From the NCBI GenBank assembly GCA_039923155.1, contig JBDTDI010000229.1, positions 1 through 26,632 of the forward strand: a stretch of 26,632 nt of DNA, written 5' to 3'. Under the pieces are notes generated by a model, which worked only from the letters and a program-made list of their open reading frames with translations, was not told where the DNA came from and searched no databases. Below are positions 7,359 through 14,652 of this stretch, piece after piece. The translations under genes and the position numbers were made by a program. Origin of the DNA: Rhodococcus_D sp039923155. GTDB lineage: Bacteria > Actinomycetota > Actinomycetes > Mycobacteriales > Mycobacteriaceae. Numbering within the stretch: position 1 is the stretch's first letter; each line of letters starts with the position of its first letter.

Positions 7359-7397
7359 GGGTTGGGTTGGGTTGGGCGAAAGTGTCACCGGGTTGGG
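7359..7397 (+). repeat. G-quadruplex-type GGGTT repeat
   Basis: GGGTTGGGTTGGGTTGGG at 7359-7376 has four G3 runs with TT loops, a canonical quadruplex motif; a further GGGTTGGG follows at 7390-7397. It lies between decayed copy 1 and the 3' end of hicB. Confidence 0.8.
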
Positions 7398-7448
7398 CGA
7401 GAGTTCTGTCGTGAGCGGGCCCAGTGCGGGTCGCCGTCGAAACGTGCC

Positions 7449-7820
7449 CTATCCGACGAGCTGGGATACGCGACCCTTGCTGATGGCCATGACTGCGGCG
7501 GTGTCTGCGACGGACAGCCCGCTGCTACGCAGGCGTCGGGCGACTCGTCGGGCTTCGGCGGCCGCCGTCTGCTGGGCGTGCGCCGCCTGGGCGGTCATCT
7601 CACGGGCACGCGCCACCTCGTCCTCAAGCCCGTCGCCGACCTCGATCGAGAGGTGCACCGAGTCGGCCGGGTCGACATCTCGGTTGAGCTCGGTGGCGAC
7701 GAAGTCACGGACCTGTTGCTCGGCGGTGGCCAGGGTGCGGCACTGGGTTACGCCAATACCGTCGACGTGCAGCTCCCAACCGCGACCCCAGCGCATGGCC
7801 GTGACCCGGTACTTGCTCAT
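7449..7820 (-). CDS. hicB: HicB-type antitoxin
   Basis: This 123-aa protein begins MSKYRVTAMRWGRGWELHVDGIGVTQCRTLATAEQQVRDFV, which fits the HicB partial RNase-H-like fold. It ends in an alanine-rich helix and a helix-turn-helix-like segment (GLSVADTAAVMAISKGRVSQLVG, about 101-123) that would bind its own promoter. HicB binds and neutralises HicA and represses the operon. ATG 7820 overlaps the hicA stop in ATGA, and AAAGGA lies about 8 nt upstream; an in-frame ATG at 7829 is an alternative. It appears intact although its neighbours on both sides are broken. Confidence 0.78.
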   Translation of the reverse strand: MSKYRVTAMRWGRGWELHVDGIGVTQCRTLATAEQQVRDFVATELNRDVDPADSVHLSIEVGDGLEDEVARAREMTAQAAHAQQTAAAEARRVARRLRSSGLSVADTAAVMAISKGRVSQLVG

Positions 7821-8026
7821 TGCAACCATCCTTTCGGTAGGCACGACAGCCGGTTGATCGCCTGGCGAACCAGGCCCGGTGAGATCACCCCGGGGCGAGT
7901 GATCGTGGTCCGGTGCTGCCCGCAAGGGCAATGCCAGACTTCATGGTCACCCTTTCCGGGACGTGAAGTGCATCCCGCGCCGGCGAGCGCCTTCGCGACG
8001 TCCCGGTACTTCATCGACCGGACCAC
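7817..8026 (-). CDS. hicA: HicA-type mRNA interferase toxin
   Basis: This 69-aa (65 aa from ATG 8014) dsRBD-like small toxin has MKYRDVAKALAGAGC as helix 1 and the catalytic-His region GKGDHEVWHCPCG, followed by TTITRPGVISPGLVRQAINRL. HicA enzymes cleave mRNAs in the ribosome context and are blocked by HicB. GTG 8026 is preferred because TAAACT lies exactly 6 nt upstream, giving a leaderless start; ATG 8014 has only a weak ribosome-binding site. The stop overlaps the hicB start (ATGA). The pair sits between two direct repeats of a decayed gene, which fits arrival or upkeep as an addictive element in an eroding island. Confidence 0.82.
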   Translation of the reverse strand: MVRSMKYRDVAKALAGAGCTSRPGKGDHEVWHCPCGQHRTTITRPGVISPGLVRQAINRLSCLPKGWLQ

Positions 8027-8032
8027 GCTGTG

Positions 8033-8038
8033 AGTTTA
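8033..8038 (-). promoter_or_regulatory. Candidate -10 element (TAAACT) of hicAB
   Basis: TAAACT lies 6 nt before GTG 8026 and is identical to the -10-like element ahead of the DUF2277 gene (17753-17758). Confidence 0.45.
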
Positions 8039-8744
8039 TGGGGGGTATACGCCAGTGTCGAGGGCTGCGCGCCAGGAACCTCAAGCGGGGTGAGCTGGCC
8101 GTGGCCGTTGTAGACGCCGCGCCCCTCGGCCACTGGCCCTGCCCGGAGCAGGCGGTCGGTCGGGCCGCCCGCGGGACGACGTCGCTGCTCGCGTGCGAGG
8201 TGGACAGTGCCGGGGCAGCGGCAACCCGCTCCGTCGACCTCAGCGAGGGCCACCCACGTGCCGTTATCGTTAAGCCGCAACACCTCTGGGTGACGACCGA
8301 GGAGCGGCACACCGATTTCTTCCGGTCGGCTCCGACCCGGCTGGTTCGGATCGACACCACCACCGGTGCGGTCGAGACGATCATCGCGACAGCCACCCTC
8401 GACATCTCCGGCCTGGGCTGGGCGGCCGGTCCCTCCGGCGGAAGCGTCGACCACCCGATCGACACCGACTCCTACCTCCGCCAACGGCGGCGGCGATTCG
8501 CCGGCCTCGACTGCTGCGGGATCGCCCCGGACGGCAGTTGCCTGCTGCTGTCCGAGGGACTGCGCAACACCCGCGCCTTGGTGATCGGGGACTGGCCGGA
8601 CGCGGAGATCGAGGTGACGTTCGATCTCGACGAGATCGGCCGACCGATGCCGCCGGAGTACCACGACATCACGATCAAAGAAGCCCTCGAGACCTGCCGG
8701 GTGCCGCCCGCCGACCAAGCCCGCAACGGCATCCTCGACTTCTG
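8038..8744 (+). pseudogene. Truncated beta-propeller-like gene, copy 2
   Basis: A single frame is open from ATG 8038. Recognisable similarity to copy 1 begins near 8128 and covers only its C-terminal third: TRSVDL.EGHP, LWV, TRLVRIDTTTGAVETI, LDISGLGW, LSEGLRNTRALVIGDWPDAE, ILDFW. The first 250 or so residues are missing, 15 codons are deleted between two GACGAG hexamers, and no stop is met at the family end, so the frame runs on antisense into the next pseudogene to 9216. It is therefore a fragment and probably not functional. The last 194 bp are nearly identical to copy 1. Confidence 0.65.
8551..8744 (+). repeat. Direct repeat, right copy (paralog 3' end)
   Basis: This matches 7094-7331 with the 45-bp segment between the GACGAG hexamers removed. 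Slippage or recombination between those hexamers explains the deletion. Confidence 0.85.
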
Positions 8745-8774
8745 GGCTCCCGCTGGCCGTGGACGCTGCGGGGC

Positions 8775-9254
8775 TCAGCGGCCCAGCACGGCTCGTGCCC
8801 CGTCATCGACCACGTCGGTGGACAGCGACGCCGGCACGCAGCCGGAGACCAGCGCGACGAGGTCGCCGGCGGGGACCAGGGCGACGAGCTTCTCGGGCTC
8901 GGTCGGCAGCCCCACCGCGGACGCGCCGTCCTGCACGCGGTGGTCCACGAAGGGGGCCAGCTCGCCCCACACCCCCTGCACCTCCCGGCATAAGATGTCT
9001 GCGCCGGTGGGGCCAGAGCCGGGGAAGTCCTGCAGCAGCTTTTGGACCCCATCAGCTCCCCTGTCACCGTCGTGGCCCTCGGCGCGCAGCTGGCGCAGTC
9101 GCCGTGCCAGCGCTCCAGCACCAGGGCGGCGATCTCTCCGAGCTGGGTGGCGGTGCGCTCGTCGTAGCGGGAGTAGCCGCCCTCGTCGAGGGCGGCTGGC
9201 GTGGGTCTGCCCGTAGCGGTCCACCAGGGCACGGGCCACGACGGAGTAGCTCAT
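8775..9254 (-). pseudogene. Decayed HhH-GPD family DNA glycosylase/endonuclease
   Basis: The frame from ATG 9254 begins VVARALVDRYGQT like actinobacterial EndoIII-like HhH-GPD proteins, shifts near 9200 to another frame reading LDEGGYSRYDERTATQLGEI, and returns near 9100 to the first frame for LLQDFPGSGPTGADILCREV, the helix-hairpin-helix region, then VWGELAPFVDHR. About 55-60 residues of the family core between the first two parts are absent. The two shifts compensate, so a 159-aa frame stays open but with about 33 misread residues. Base-excision repair by this copy is unlikely. A sequencing error could explain the shifts but not the missing core. Confidence 0.65.
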
Positions 9255-9301
9255 CCGCTGTTGTTACCGCAGCCGCGGCGGCCGTACCGATCCAGGCGGG
9301 C

Positions 9302-9901
9302 TCAGCCGGCGATGATCACGTCCAGGGTCCGGGGCCCGTGCACGCCCTCCACACGCTGCAGCTCGATGTCACTGGTCGCGCTGGGCCCGCTGATGAACGT
9401 CAACGGCCGGGTGGGTTCCAACAGCGCCAGGGCTTCGGGGACGGTCTCCACCACCTGCTCCGCCCGCACCACGCACACGTGGTGGTCGGGCACCAGGGTC
9501 AGGGCCCGGCGGCCCTGGTCCGGCCCGGCGTCGAGCACGATCGTGCCGGTCACGGCGATCCCGACCTGGCAGCCGGTGACCACCGCGTCGAAGCCGTCGA
9601 GCTCGGTGGCGGTGAAGCCGGTGTCGACGAACCCGCCGGGGACCCAACCGTCGGGCAGGCCGGCGGGCACCAGCACCCGGCCGCCGCCCACCAGCTCGGC
9701 GATGGTCGCGGGCACGTCGGTCACCGCGACCCGATGGACCTGGGCCCGGTAGTCGTCCACGCGTTCGGCGAACAGGGCGACCACGTCGGGATGGGTGCCG
9801 GTCCTGTCGTAGTCACGCGGCACCGGGGCCGGCGGGGGCGAACCGGCCAGCGCCGCCCGCACCCGCTCGAGCACCACGGCGCGCGCCCGGTTGTCATTCA
9901 C
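9302..9901 (-). CDS. lutC: Lactate utilization protein C (LUD domain)
   Basis: This 199-aa protein consists of one LUD domain: an N-terminal helix (RAVVLERVRAALAG), then FAERVDDYRAQVHRVA, the strand-rich core VVTGCQVGIAVTGTIVLDAG, LVPDHHVCVVRAEQVV and the C-terminal FISGPSATSDIELQRVEGVHGPRTLDVIIAG typical of LutC/YkgG. It is needed with LutA and LutB for oxidation of L-lactate to pyruvate at the membrane. GTG 9901 overlaps the lutB stop by 8 nt (GTGAATGA), so the two are translationally coupled. It is the last gene of the operon. Confidence 0.93.
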   Translation of the reverse strand: MNDNRARAVVLERVRAALAGSPPPAPVPRDYDRTGTHPDVVALFAERVDDYRAQVHRVAVTDVPATIAELVGGGRVLVPAGLPDGWVPGGFVDTGFTATELDGFDAVVTGCQVGIAVTGTIVLDAGPDQGRRALTLVPDHHVCVVRAEQVVETVPEALALLEPTRPLTFISGPSATSDIELQRVEGVHGPRTLDVIIAG

Positions 9902-11366
9902 GGTTGGCCCACCACTGCCGGAAGGTCTCCGCCGGGGGCGCGGGCAGGTCGCGCGCGTTGGTCCACAGCGAGCCCGGCCAGGGTAGCGACGAGATTCGCT
10001 GCTTCTTGCCGGCGAGGAGACGTCCGACCCCCATCGCCTTCTCCGCGACGGCGAAGCGTCCCGGCGAGCCCATCGCCCACCCGGCCGCCTTCATGGCGAT
10101 GTCCTGCCCCGACGGCAACCCACCCCGGTTGCCGTCAACCTCCTTGGCGCGCAGGTGCACCAGCAGCTCCGGGATGTTGATCCGCACCGGGCACGCGTCG
10201 AAGCACGCCCCGCACAGGCTGGAGGCGTAGGGCAGCGACGAGTTCGGGTCGTCATGGCCGTCCATGCCGGTCAGCTGCGGGCTGAGCACCGCCCCGATCG
10301 GGCCCGGGTACACCGAGCCGTAGGCGTGGCCGCCGGCCCGCTCGTACACCGGGCACACGTTCAGGCACGCCGAGCAGCGGATGCAGTGCAGCGCGGAACG
10401 TCCCACCTCGTCGTCCAGGACGGCGGTGCGGCCGTTGTCCAGCAGCACCAGGTGCACGGCCTGCGGGCCGTCGCCGGGGGTGACGCCCGTCCACATCGAG
10501 GTGTACGGGTTCATCCGCTCACCGGTGGAGGAGCGCGGCAGCAGCTGCAGGAACACCTCCAGGTCGGCCCAGGTGGGCACCAGCTTCTCGATGCCCATCA
10601 CCGTGATCAGGGTTTCCGGCAGGGTCAGGCACATCCGCCCGTTGCCCTCGCTCTCCACCACCGACAGGGTGCCGGTCTCGGCCACGGCGAAGTTGGCCCC
10701 GCTGATCCCCACCTTGGCGGAGAGGAACTTTCGACGCAGGTGCGCTCGCGCAGCCATGGCCAGGACCCGAGGCTCGTCGGTCAGCTTCGGGTCGACCTCG
10801 GGCATCTCCCGCAGGAAGATCTCCCGGATCTCCGCCCGGTTGCGGTGGATGGCCGGCACCAGGATGTGGCTGGGGGTGTCACCGTCGAGCTGCACGATGA
10901 GCTCGGCCAGGTCGGTCTCCCACGCGGCGATGCCCTCCGCCTCGAGCGCCTCGTTGAGGCCGGTCTCCTGGGTGGCCATCGACTTGACCTTGACCACCTC
11001 GTCGGCGCCGGTGGCCTTGACCAGCTCGACGACGATCGCGTTGGCCTCGGCGGCGTCGCGGGCCCAGTGCACGGTGCCGCCATTGGCGGTGACGGCGGCC
11101 TCGAGCTGAGTGAGCAGCTCGGGCAGCCGGGCCATGACGTCGGCCTTGATCCCGCTGCCCGCCAGCCGAAGCTGCTCCCAGTCACCCACCTCGTCGACGA
11201 CGTGCTGGCGCTTGGCGCGGATGGTGGCGGTGGCGGCGCCGAGGTTGCGGCGCAGCTGGGTGTCGGCCAGCTCGTGGCGGGCGGCGTCGGGGAAGGACTC
11301 CGTGCCGCGCAGGTGACCGACGCCGGCGGGGGCGTGCACGGGCATGCCGAGCGAAACCGGGCTCAT
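9894..11366 (-). CDS. lutB: Lactate utilization iron-sulfur protein B
   Basis: This 490-aa protein has an N-terminal LUD domain (about 70-310, with KVKSMATQE and GANFAVAETGTL), then two iron-sulfur binding clusters: CIRCSACLNVCPVY (Cys328, 331, 334, 338) and CGACFDACPV (Cys385, 388, 392). A C-terminal tail follows with PWPGSLWTNARDLPAPPAETFRQWW. It passes electrons in LutABC lactate oxidation. ATG 11366 overlaps the lutA stop (ATGA) and has AGGAGG 7 nt upstream; a longer frame to 11483 would run into lutA and is rejected. Confidence 0.95.
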   Translation of the reverse strand: MSPVSLGMPVHAPAGVGHLRGTESFPDAARHELADTQLRRNLGAATATIRAKRQHVVDEVGDWEQLRLAGSGIKADVMARLPELLTQLEAAVTANGGTVHWARDAAEANAIVVELVKATGADEVVKVKSMATQETGLNEALEAEGIAAWETDLAELIVQLDGDTPSHILVPAIHRNRAEIREIFLREMPEVDPKLTDEPRVLAMAARAHLRRKFLSAKVGISGANFAVAETGTLSVVESEGNGRMCLTLPETLITVMGIEKLVPTWADLEVFLQLLPRSSTGERMNPYTSMWTGVTPGDGPQAVHLVLLDNGRTAVLDDEVGRSALHCIRCSACLNVCPVYERAGGHAYGSVYPGPIGAVLSPQLTGMDGHDDPNSSLPYASSLCGACFDACPVRINIPELLVHLRAKEVDGNRGGLPSGQDIAMKAAGWAMGSPGRFAVAEKAMGVGRLLAGKKQRISSLPWPGSLWTNARDLPAPPAETFRQWWANRE

Positions 11367-12100
11367 GCACCGACCTCCTGGGAGTTGAGGATCTCCGCCA
11401 GGTGCACGGTGCGCACCCCGGTCTTGAGGCGGCCGAGCCCGCCGCCGATGTGCATCAGGCAGGAGGAGTCCCCCGCGGTGCACACCTCGGCGCCGGTGCT
11501 GAGCACGTTGGTCATCTTGTCGGCGAGCATGGCGGTGGAGGTGTCGGCGTTCTTCATCGCGAACGTCCCGCCGAAGCCGCAGCAGGTGTCGGCGGCGGGC
11601 AGCTCCACCAGGTCGATGCCCCGGACCTCGCGCAGCAGCTGCAGGGGCTTGTCACCCACCCGCAGCATCCGCAGGCTGTGACAGGTGGGGTGGTAGGTGA
11701 CCCGGTGCGGGTAGTGCGCGCCGACGTCGGTGACCCCCAGGACGTCGACCAGCAGCTCGCTGAGCTCGTAGGTGCGCCCCGCGAGCGACTCGGCCCGCTC
11801 GGCGAGCTTGGTGTCCCCGGCGCGGCGGGCGACCATCGCGTGCTGGTGGCGCACGCTGCCCACGCAGGAGCCTGAGGGCGCCACGGACACGTCGTAGGGC
11901 TCGAACACGTCCACGTGCTGGCGCACCAGCGGCAGCGCCTCGTCGAGGTAACCGGTGTTGACGTGCATCTGCCCGCAGCACGTCTGACCAGGGGGGAACA
12001 CCACCTCGTGGCCCAGGCGCTCGAGGAGGAGCACGGTCGCCTTGGCGGCCTCGGGGAACAGGGCGTCGGCCAGGCAGGTGGCGAACAACGCGATCCGCAC
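11363..12100 (-). CDS. lutA: Lactate utilization protein A (CCG-domain protein)
   Basis: This 245-aa protein has two cysteine-rich CCG domains, TCCGQMHVNTGY near residue 40 and TCCGFGGTFAMK near 175, as in GlpC/HdrB-like subunits that bind a non-cubane Fe-S centre. It is the first gene of lutABC. GTG 12100 is chosen because GGAGGT lies 4 nt before it and the protein then begins MRIALFATCL, the family start; the open frame to 12706 is antisense to the methyltransferase. No LutR/LldR-type GntR regulator or lactate permease is in the window, so control is probably exerted from elsewhere. Confidence 0.93.
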   Translation of the reverse strand: MRIALFATCLADALFPEAAKATVLLLERLGHEVVFPPGQTCCGQMHVNTGYLDEALPLVRQHVDVFEPYDVSVAPSGSCVGSVRHQHAMVARRAGDTKLAERAESLAGRTYELSELLVDVLGVTDVGAHYPHRVTYHPTCHSLRMLRVGDKPLQLLREVRGIDLVELPAADTCCGFGGTFAMKNADTSTAMLADKMTNVLSTGAEVCTAGDSSCLMHIGGGLGRLKTGVRTVHLAEILNSQEVGA

Positions 12101-12128
12101 GGGCACCTCCAGGGGTGTGGTGCCCGAC

Positions 12129-12134
12129 ACGGTA
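12129..12134 (-). promoter_or_regulatory. Candidate -10 element (TACCGT) of lutABC
   Basis: TACCGT on the minus strand would give a start near 12122 and a 5' leader of about 22 nt that contains the GGAGGT of lutA. No clear -35 is seen. Confidence 0.35.
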
Positions 12135-12162
12135 GCCCGCTCCGGCCCGCGAACCGAGAGGG

Positions 12163-12219
12163 CGCCCCCGCCCGCCCCCGCCCCGCTCTCGCCTCGCCCC
12201 CGCCCCGCCCCGCCCCGCC
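12163..12219 (-). repeat. G-rich simple repeat upstream of lutABC
   Basis: The minus strand has four runs of four or five G separated by single C at 12197-12216, a G-quadruplex-capable stretch, with further G4-5 runs to 12164. It lies upstream of the candidate lut promoter and downstream of the methyltransferase stop on the same strand. Confidence 0.7.
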
Positions 12220-12264
12220 GATCCGGAAGCGTGCGTAGTCCTCGCGACGAGCGGCGCGACCGGA

Positions 12265-12885
12265 TCAGCCGATCCGCCGCGCGGTGACGGCGTAGAGCGG
12301 GTCGCCGACCCCCGGCGGGGTGCGCAGCGACACCGTCGCCTCGCTGAACCTGCCGGTGGCCTCCAGGTAGGCCGACGCGATGACGCAGCGGCCCTGCTCG
12401 GTGGCGGCGAGCCAGCCGCGCACGGCCTTGGTGGGGAACAGGCGGTTGGAGAACGTCAGGGCGACCACCCCGTCGGGGGCCAGCACCCGGGCCGCCTCGG
12501 TGAGCACCTCGACGGGGTGCGTCAGGTAGTCCACGGACACGCAGCAGGTGACGACGTCGAAGCGCGCGTCGGCCAGCGGCAGCGTCGGATCGGCGTTCAG
12601 GTCGTGCACCAGGCGCTCGGTGGCGGCGGGGTTCGCGTCCAGCTCCGCGGCGTTCATCCCCAGGGCCACCAGCTCGGCGACGGGGCCGGGCAGGTGCGAG
12701 ACCCACGACGACATGAGGTCCAGCACCCGGGTGTGCGGACCGAGGCCCAGCTCGGCGTACAGCTCGCGCACGGCCGCGATCGCGGCGTCGTCGATGTGGG
12801 TCACCAGGCGCAGCGGGACGTAGAACTCGTCGTCACCGCTGGGGTCGGCGCGGTCGAAGAAGCCGGGCGGGAAGTCGCGGTCCAC
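12265..12885 (-). CDS. Class I SAM-dependent methyltransferase
   Basis: This 206-aa protein has a Rossmann methyltransferase core: motif I RVLDLMSSWVSHLP, motif II region LGMNAAELDAN, then FDVVTCCVSVDYLTHPVEVLTEAARVLAPDGVVALTFSNR, of the methyltransferase-11 type. Motif I has SSWVSH instead of the usual GxGxG, as in a group of small actinobacterial and cyanobacterial homologues. The substrate is unknown. GTG 12885 is preferred because CACACT lies 6 nt upstream; a longer frame to 12984 would overlap the divergent upstream region. It is divergent from the second GtrA gene. Confidence 0.78.
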   Translation of the reverse strand: MDRDFPPGFFDRADPSGDDEFYVPLRLVTHIDDAAIAAVRELYAELGLGPHTRVLDLMSSWVSHLPGPVAELVALGMNAAELDANPAATERLVHDLNADPTLPLADARFDVVTCCVSVDYLTHPVEVLTEAARVLAPDGVVALTFSNRLFPTKAVRGWLAATEQGRCVIASAYLEATGRFSEATVSLRTPPGVGDPLYAVTARRIG

Positions 12886-12891
12886 GCGACC

Positions 12892-12897
12892 AGTGTG
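12892..12897 (-). promoter_or_regulatory. Candidate -10 element (CACACT) for leaderless methyltransferase mRNA
   Basis: CACACT is 6 nt from GTG 12885; it is the third copy of the CACACTGG 8-mer in this position. Confidence 0.35.
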
Positions 12898-13052
12898 GAG
12901 CTGCCGCCTCCGCCGCGCTGGAAGCTCGCATCGGGAACAACGAACCGGCACGGCTGTTGCACGCGAAGATGGTTCAAATAGCAACCACCGGACCGACCGC
13001 CGCCCGACGACCCGTCGGCGGCTCGATCCTCTCGACGAGACGCGGAGACCAC

Positions 13053-13562
13053 GTGATCACCCACCCGGCACCACTCGACGGAGCTGGCCTCGTGCGCACC
13101 GGCGCCGAGCTCGCCGAGGGTGCCCACGCGCGGTACCGGCGCGCTCGGGTGCTCCTGGTGGGGCACTCCTCGACCTCGCAGTTCGCCCGCTACGCCTTCG
13201 TCGGCGCCGTCACGTCGGCCCTCTACGCCGTCGTCTTCGTCGCCCTCGACGGCATCGGGGACCTGTCGGCCAACGTCGTCGGGATGGTGGCGAGCACCGT
13301 CGTCGCGAACGAGATGCACCGCCGCCTCACGTTCCAGGCCGCCGGCCGGATCGGCTGGCTCACCGCGCAGGTCGAGTCCGGCACCCTGGCCGTGCTGGCG
13401 CTCGGAACCAGCACCATCGCTGTCGCGGCCACGAACCGGGTGGTGCCCGACGCACCGTGGCCGTTCGAGGTGGGCCTCGTCCTCGCCGTCACCGGTGCAC
13501 TCGGCATCGCAAAGTTCTTCGCGCTGCGCGGCTGGGTGTTCGGCGCGTCCGACCCCACCTGA
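13053..13562 (+). CDS. GtrA family membrane protein (second copy)
   Basis: This 169-aa protein has four hydrophobic segments with the GtrA pattern FARYAFVGAVTSALY, NVVGMVASTVVANEMHRRLTF and a C-terminal ALRGWVF. It is only distantly similar to the GtrA at 3839-4297. GTG 13053 has GGAG 5 nt upstream; earlier in-frame starts at 12957 and 12969 are possible but would lengthen the cytoplasmic N terminus beyond the family norm. No glycosyltransferase partner is near. It is divergent from the methyltransferase and ends 56 nt before the amidase gene. Confidence 0.8.
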   Translation: MITHPAPLDGAGLVRTGAELAEGAHARYRRARVLLVGHSSTSQFARYAFVGAVTSALYAVVFVALDGIGDLSANVVGMVASTVVANEMHRRLTFQAAGRIGWLTAQVESGTLAVLALGTSTIAVAATNRVVPDAPWPFEVGLVLAVTGALGIAKFFALRGWVFGASDPT

Positions 13563-13583
13563 GCGTGTCGTGGCGGCCCACAC

Positions 13584-13612
13584 CTGACAACACTGCTGCG
13601 GGCGGGCACGAT
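13584..13612 (+). promoter_or_regulatory. Candidate promoter of the acetamidase/formamidase gene
   Basis: CTGACA (13584-13589) and CACGAT (13607-13612) are 17 bp apart, and CACGAT is 6 nt from the ATG at 13619, so the transcript would be leaderless. CACGAT stands at the same distance before pgi. Confidence 0.45.
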
Positions 13613-13618
13613 CGCGCC

Positions 13619-14626
13619 ATGGACGTCATCGAGTTCACCCCCACCCGGGATCAGTACGCCTGGACCTTCGGAGGCGTCGAACCCGTGCTGCGGGTGCGCC
13701 CGGGCAGCGTGCTGCGACTGTGGAGCGACGACGCGTTCGCCGGCACGCTGAGCTCGCCGGAGCACCTGTCCACCGAGCGGGTGGACCTCGCCCACGTGAA
13801 CCCGCAGACCGGGCCGTTCTACGTCGAGGGCGCGGAGCCCGGTGACACGCTGGCGATCCACGTCGTCGACCTCACGCCGGCGCGGGACTGGGGGGCGTCG
13901 GCCGTCATGCCGTTCTTCGGCGGCCTGACCAGCACCGACCGCACCGCCTTCCTGCAGGAGCCGCTCGCCGACACCACCTGGATCTACGCCCTGGACCGGG
14001 CTGCGGGCACGGTCACCTTCGACGCGCGCTTCTCCGACATGACCGTGGCGCTGCCGCTGGAACCGATGCTGGGCACCGTGGGGGTGGCCCCGCCGGCCGG
14101 TGAGGTGCGCACCTCGCTGGTGCCCGAGCGCTTCGGCGGCAACATGGACACCCCGGAGCTCAAGGCCGGCGCCACGCTGTTCCTGCAGGTGAACGTGCCG
14201 GGAGCGCTGTTCTCGATCGGCGACGGGCACTACCGCCAGGGGGAGGGCGAGGCGTGCGGCACCGCCGTCGAGGGGGCGATGACCTCCACGCTGATCGTCG
14301 AGCTGGTCAAGGCCGGTGCCGCCCCCGCCCCGACCTGGCCGCGGCTGGAGGACGACGCCCGCTGGAGCGTGATCGGCAGCTCCCGACCGCTGGAGGACGC
14401 CTGGCGCATCGCCCAGCACGAGCTGGTGGTGTGGTTCACCGAGCTGTACGGGCTGCACCGCCTGGACGCCTACCAGCTGCTCACCCAGATCACCCGTGCG
14501 CCGATCGCCAACGTCGTCGACGCCAACTTCTCCGCCCTGGTGTCCGCGCCGAAGGGGCTGCTGCCCCCCGCCCAGGCCTACGGCGGGCTGCACGCCCAGC
14601 TGCGCTCGCTCGCCGCCACCCTCTGA
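13619..14626 (+). CDS. Acetamidase/formamidase family protein
   Basis: This 335-aa protein matches the FmdA/AmdA family: PGSVLRLWSDDAFAG near the N terminus, NPQTGPFYVEGAEPGDTLAIHV, a central GVAPPAGEVRTSLVPERFGGNMDTPEL, and the metal-site region FSIGDGHYRQGEGEACGTAVE. Such enzymes release ammonia from short amides in the cytoplasm; the true substrate is not evident. ATG 13619 is the first base of a predicted leaderless transcript. The SDR gene follows by 26 nt, so they are probably co-transcribed. Confidence 0.88.
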   Translation: MDVIEFTPTRDQYAWTFGGVEPVLRVRPGSVLRLWSDDAFAGTLSSPEHLSTERVDLAHVNPQTGPFYVEGAEPGDTLAIHVVDLTPARDWGASAVMPFFGGLTSTDRTAFLQEPLADTTWIYALDRAAGTVTFDARFSDMTVALPLEPMLGTVGVAPPAGEVRTSLVPERFGGNMDTPELKAGATLFLQVNVPGALFSIGDGHYRQGEGEACGTAVEGAMTSTLIVELVKAGAAPAPTWPRLEDDARWSVIGSSRPLEDAWRIAQHELVVWFTELYGLHRLDAYQLLTQITRAPIANVVDANFSALVSAPKGLLPPAQAYGGLHAQLRSLAATL

Positions 14627-14652
14627 CCCGCGCACCCGACGGAAGGCACCTG

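Noticed and set aside
8044..8049. TATACC on the minus strand as the hicAB -10
   Set aside because: It has no suitable -35 and poor spacing, while TAAACT at 8033-8038 lies exactly 6 nt from the GTG start as in many other genes here.
5855..9254. Transposon or phage origin of the decayed island
   Set aside because: No transposase, integrase, terminal inverted repeats or tRNA attachment site could be seen; only the internal paralog repeats are present.
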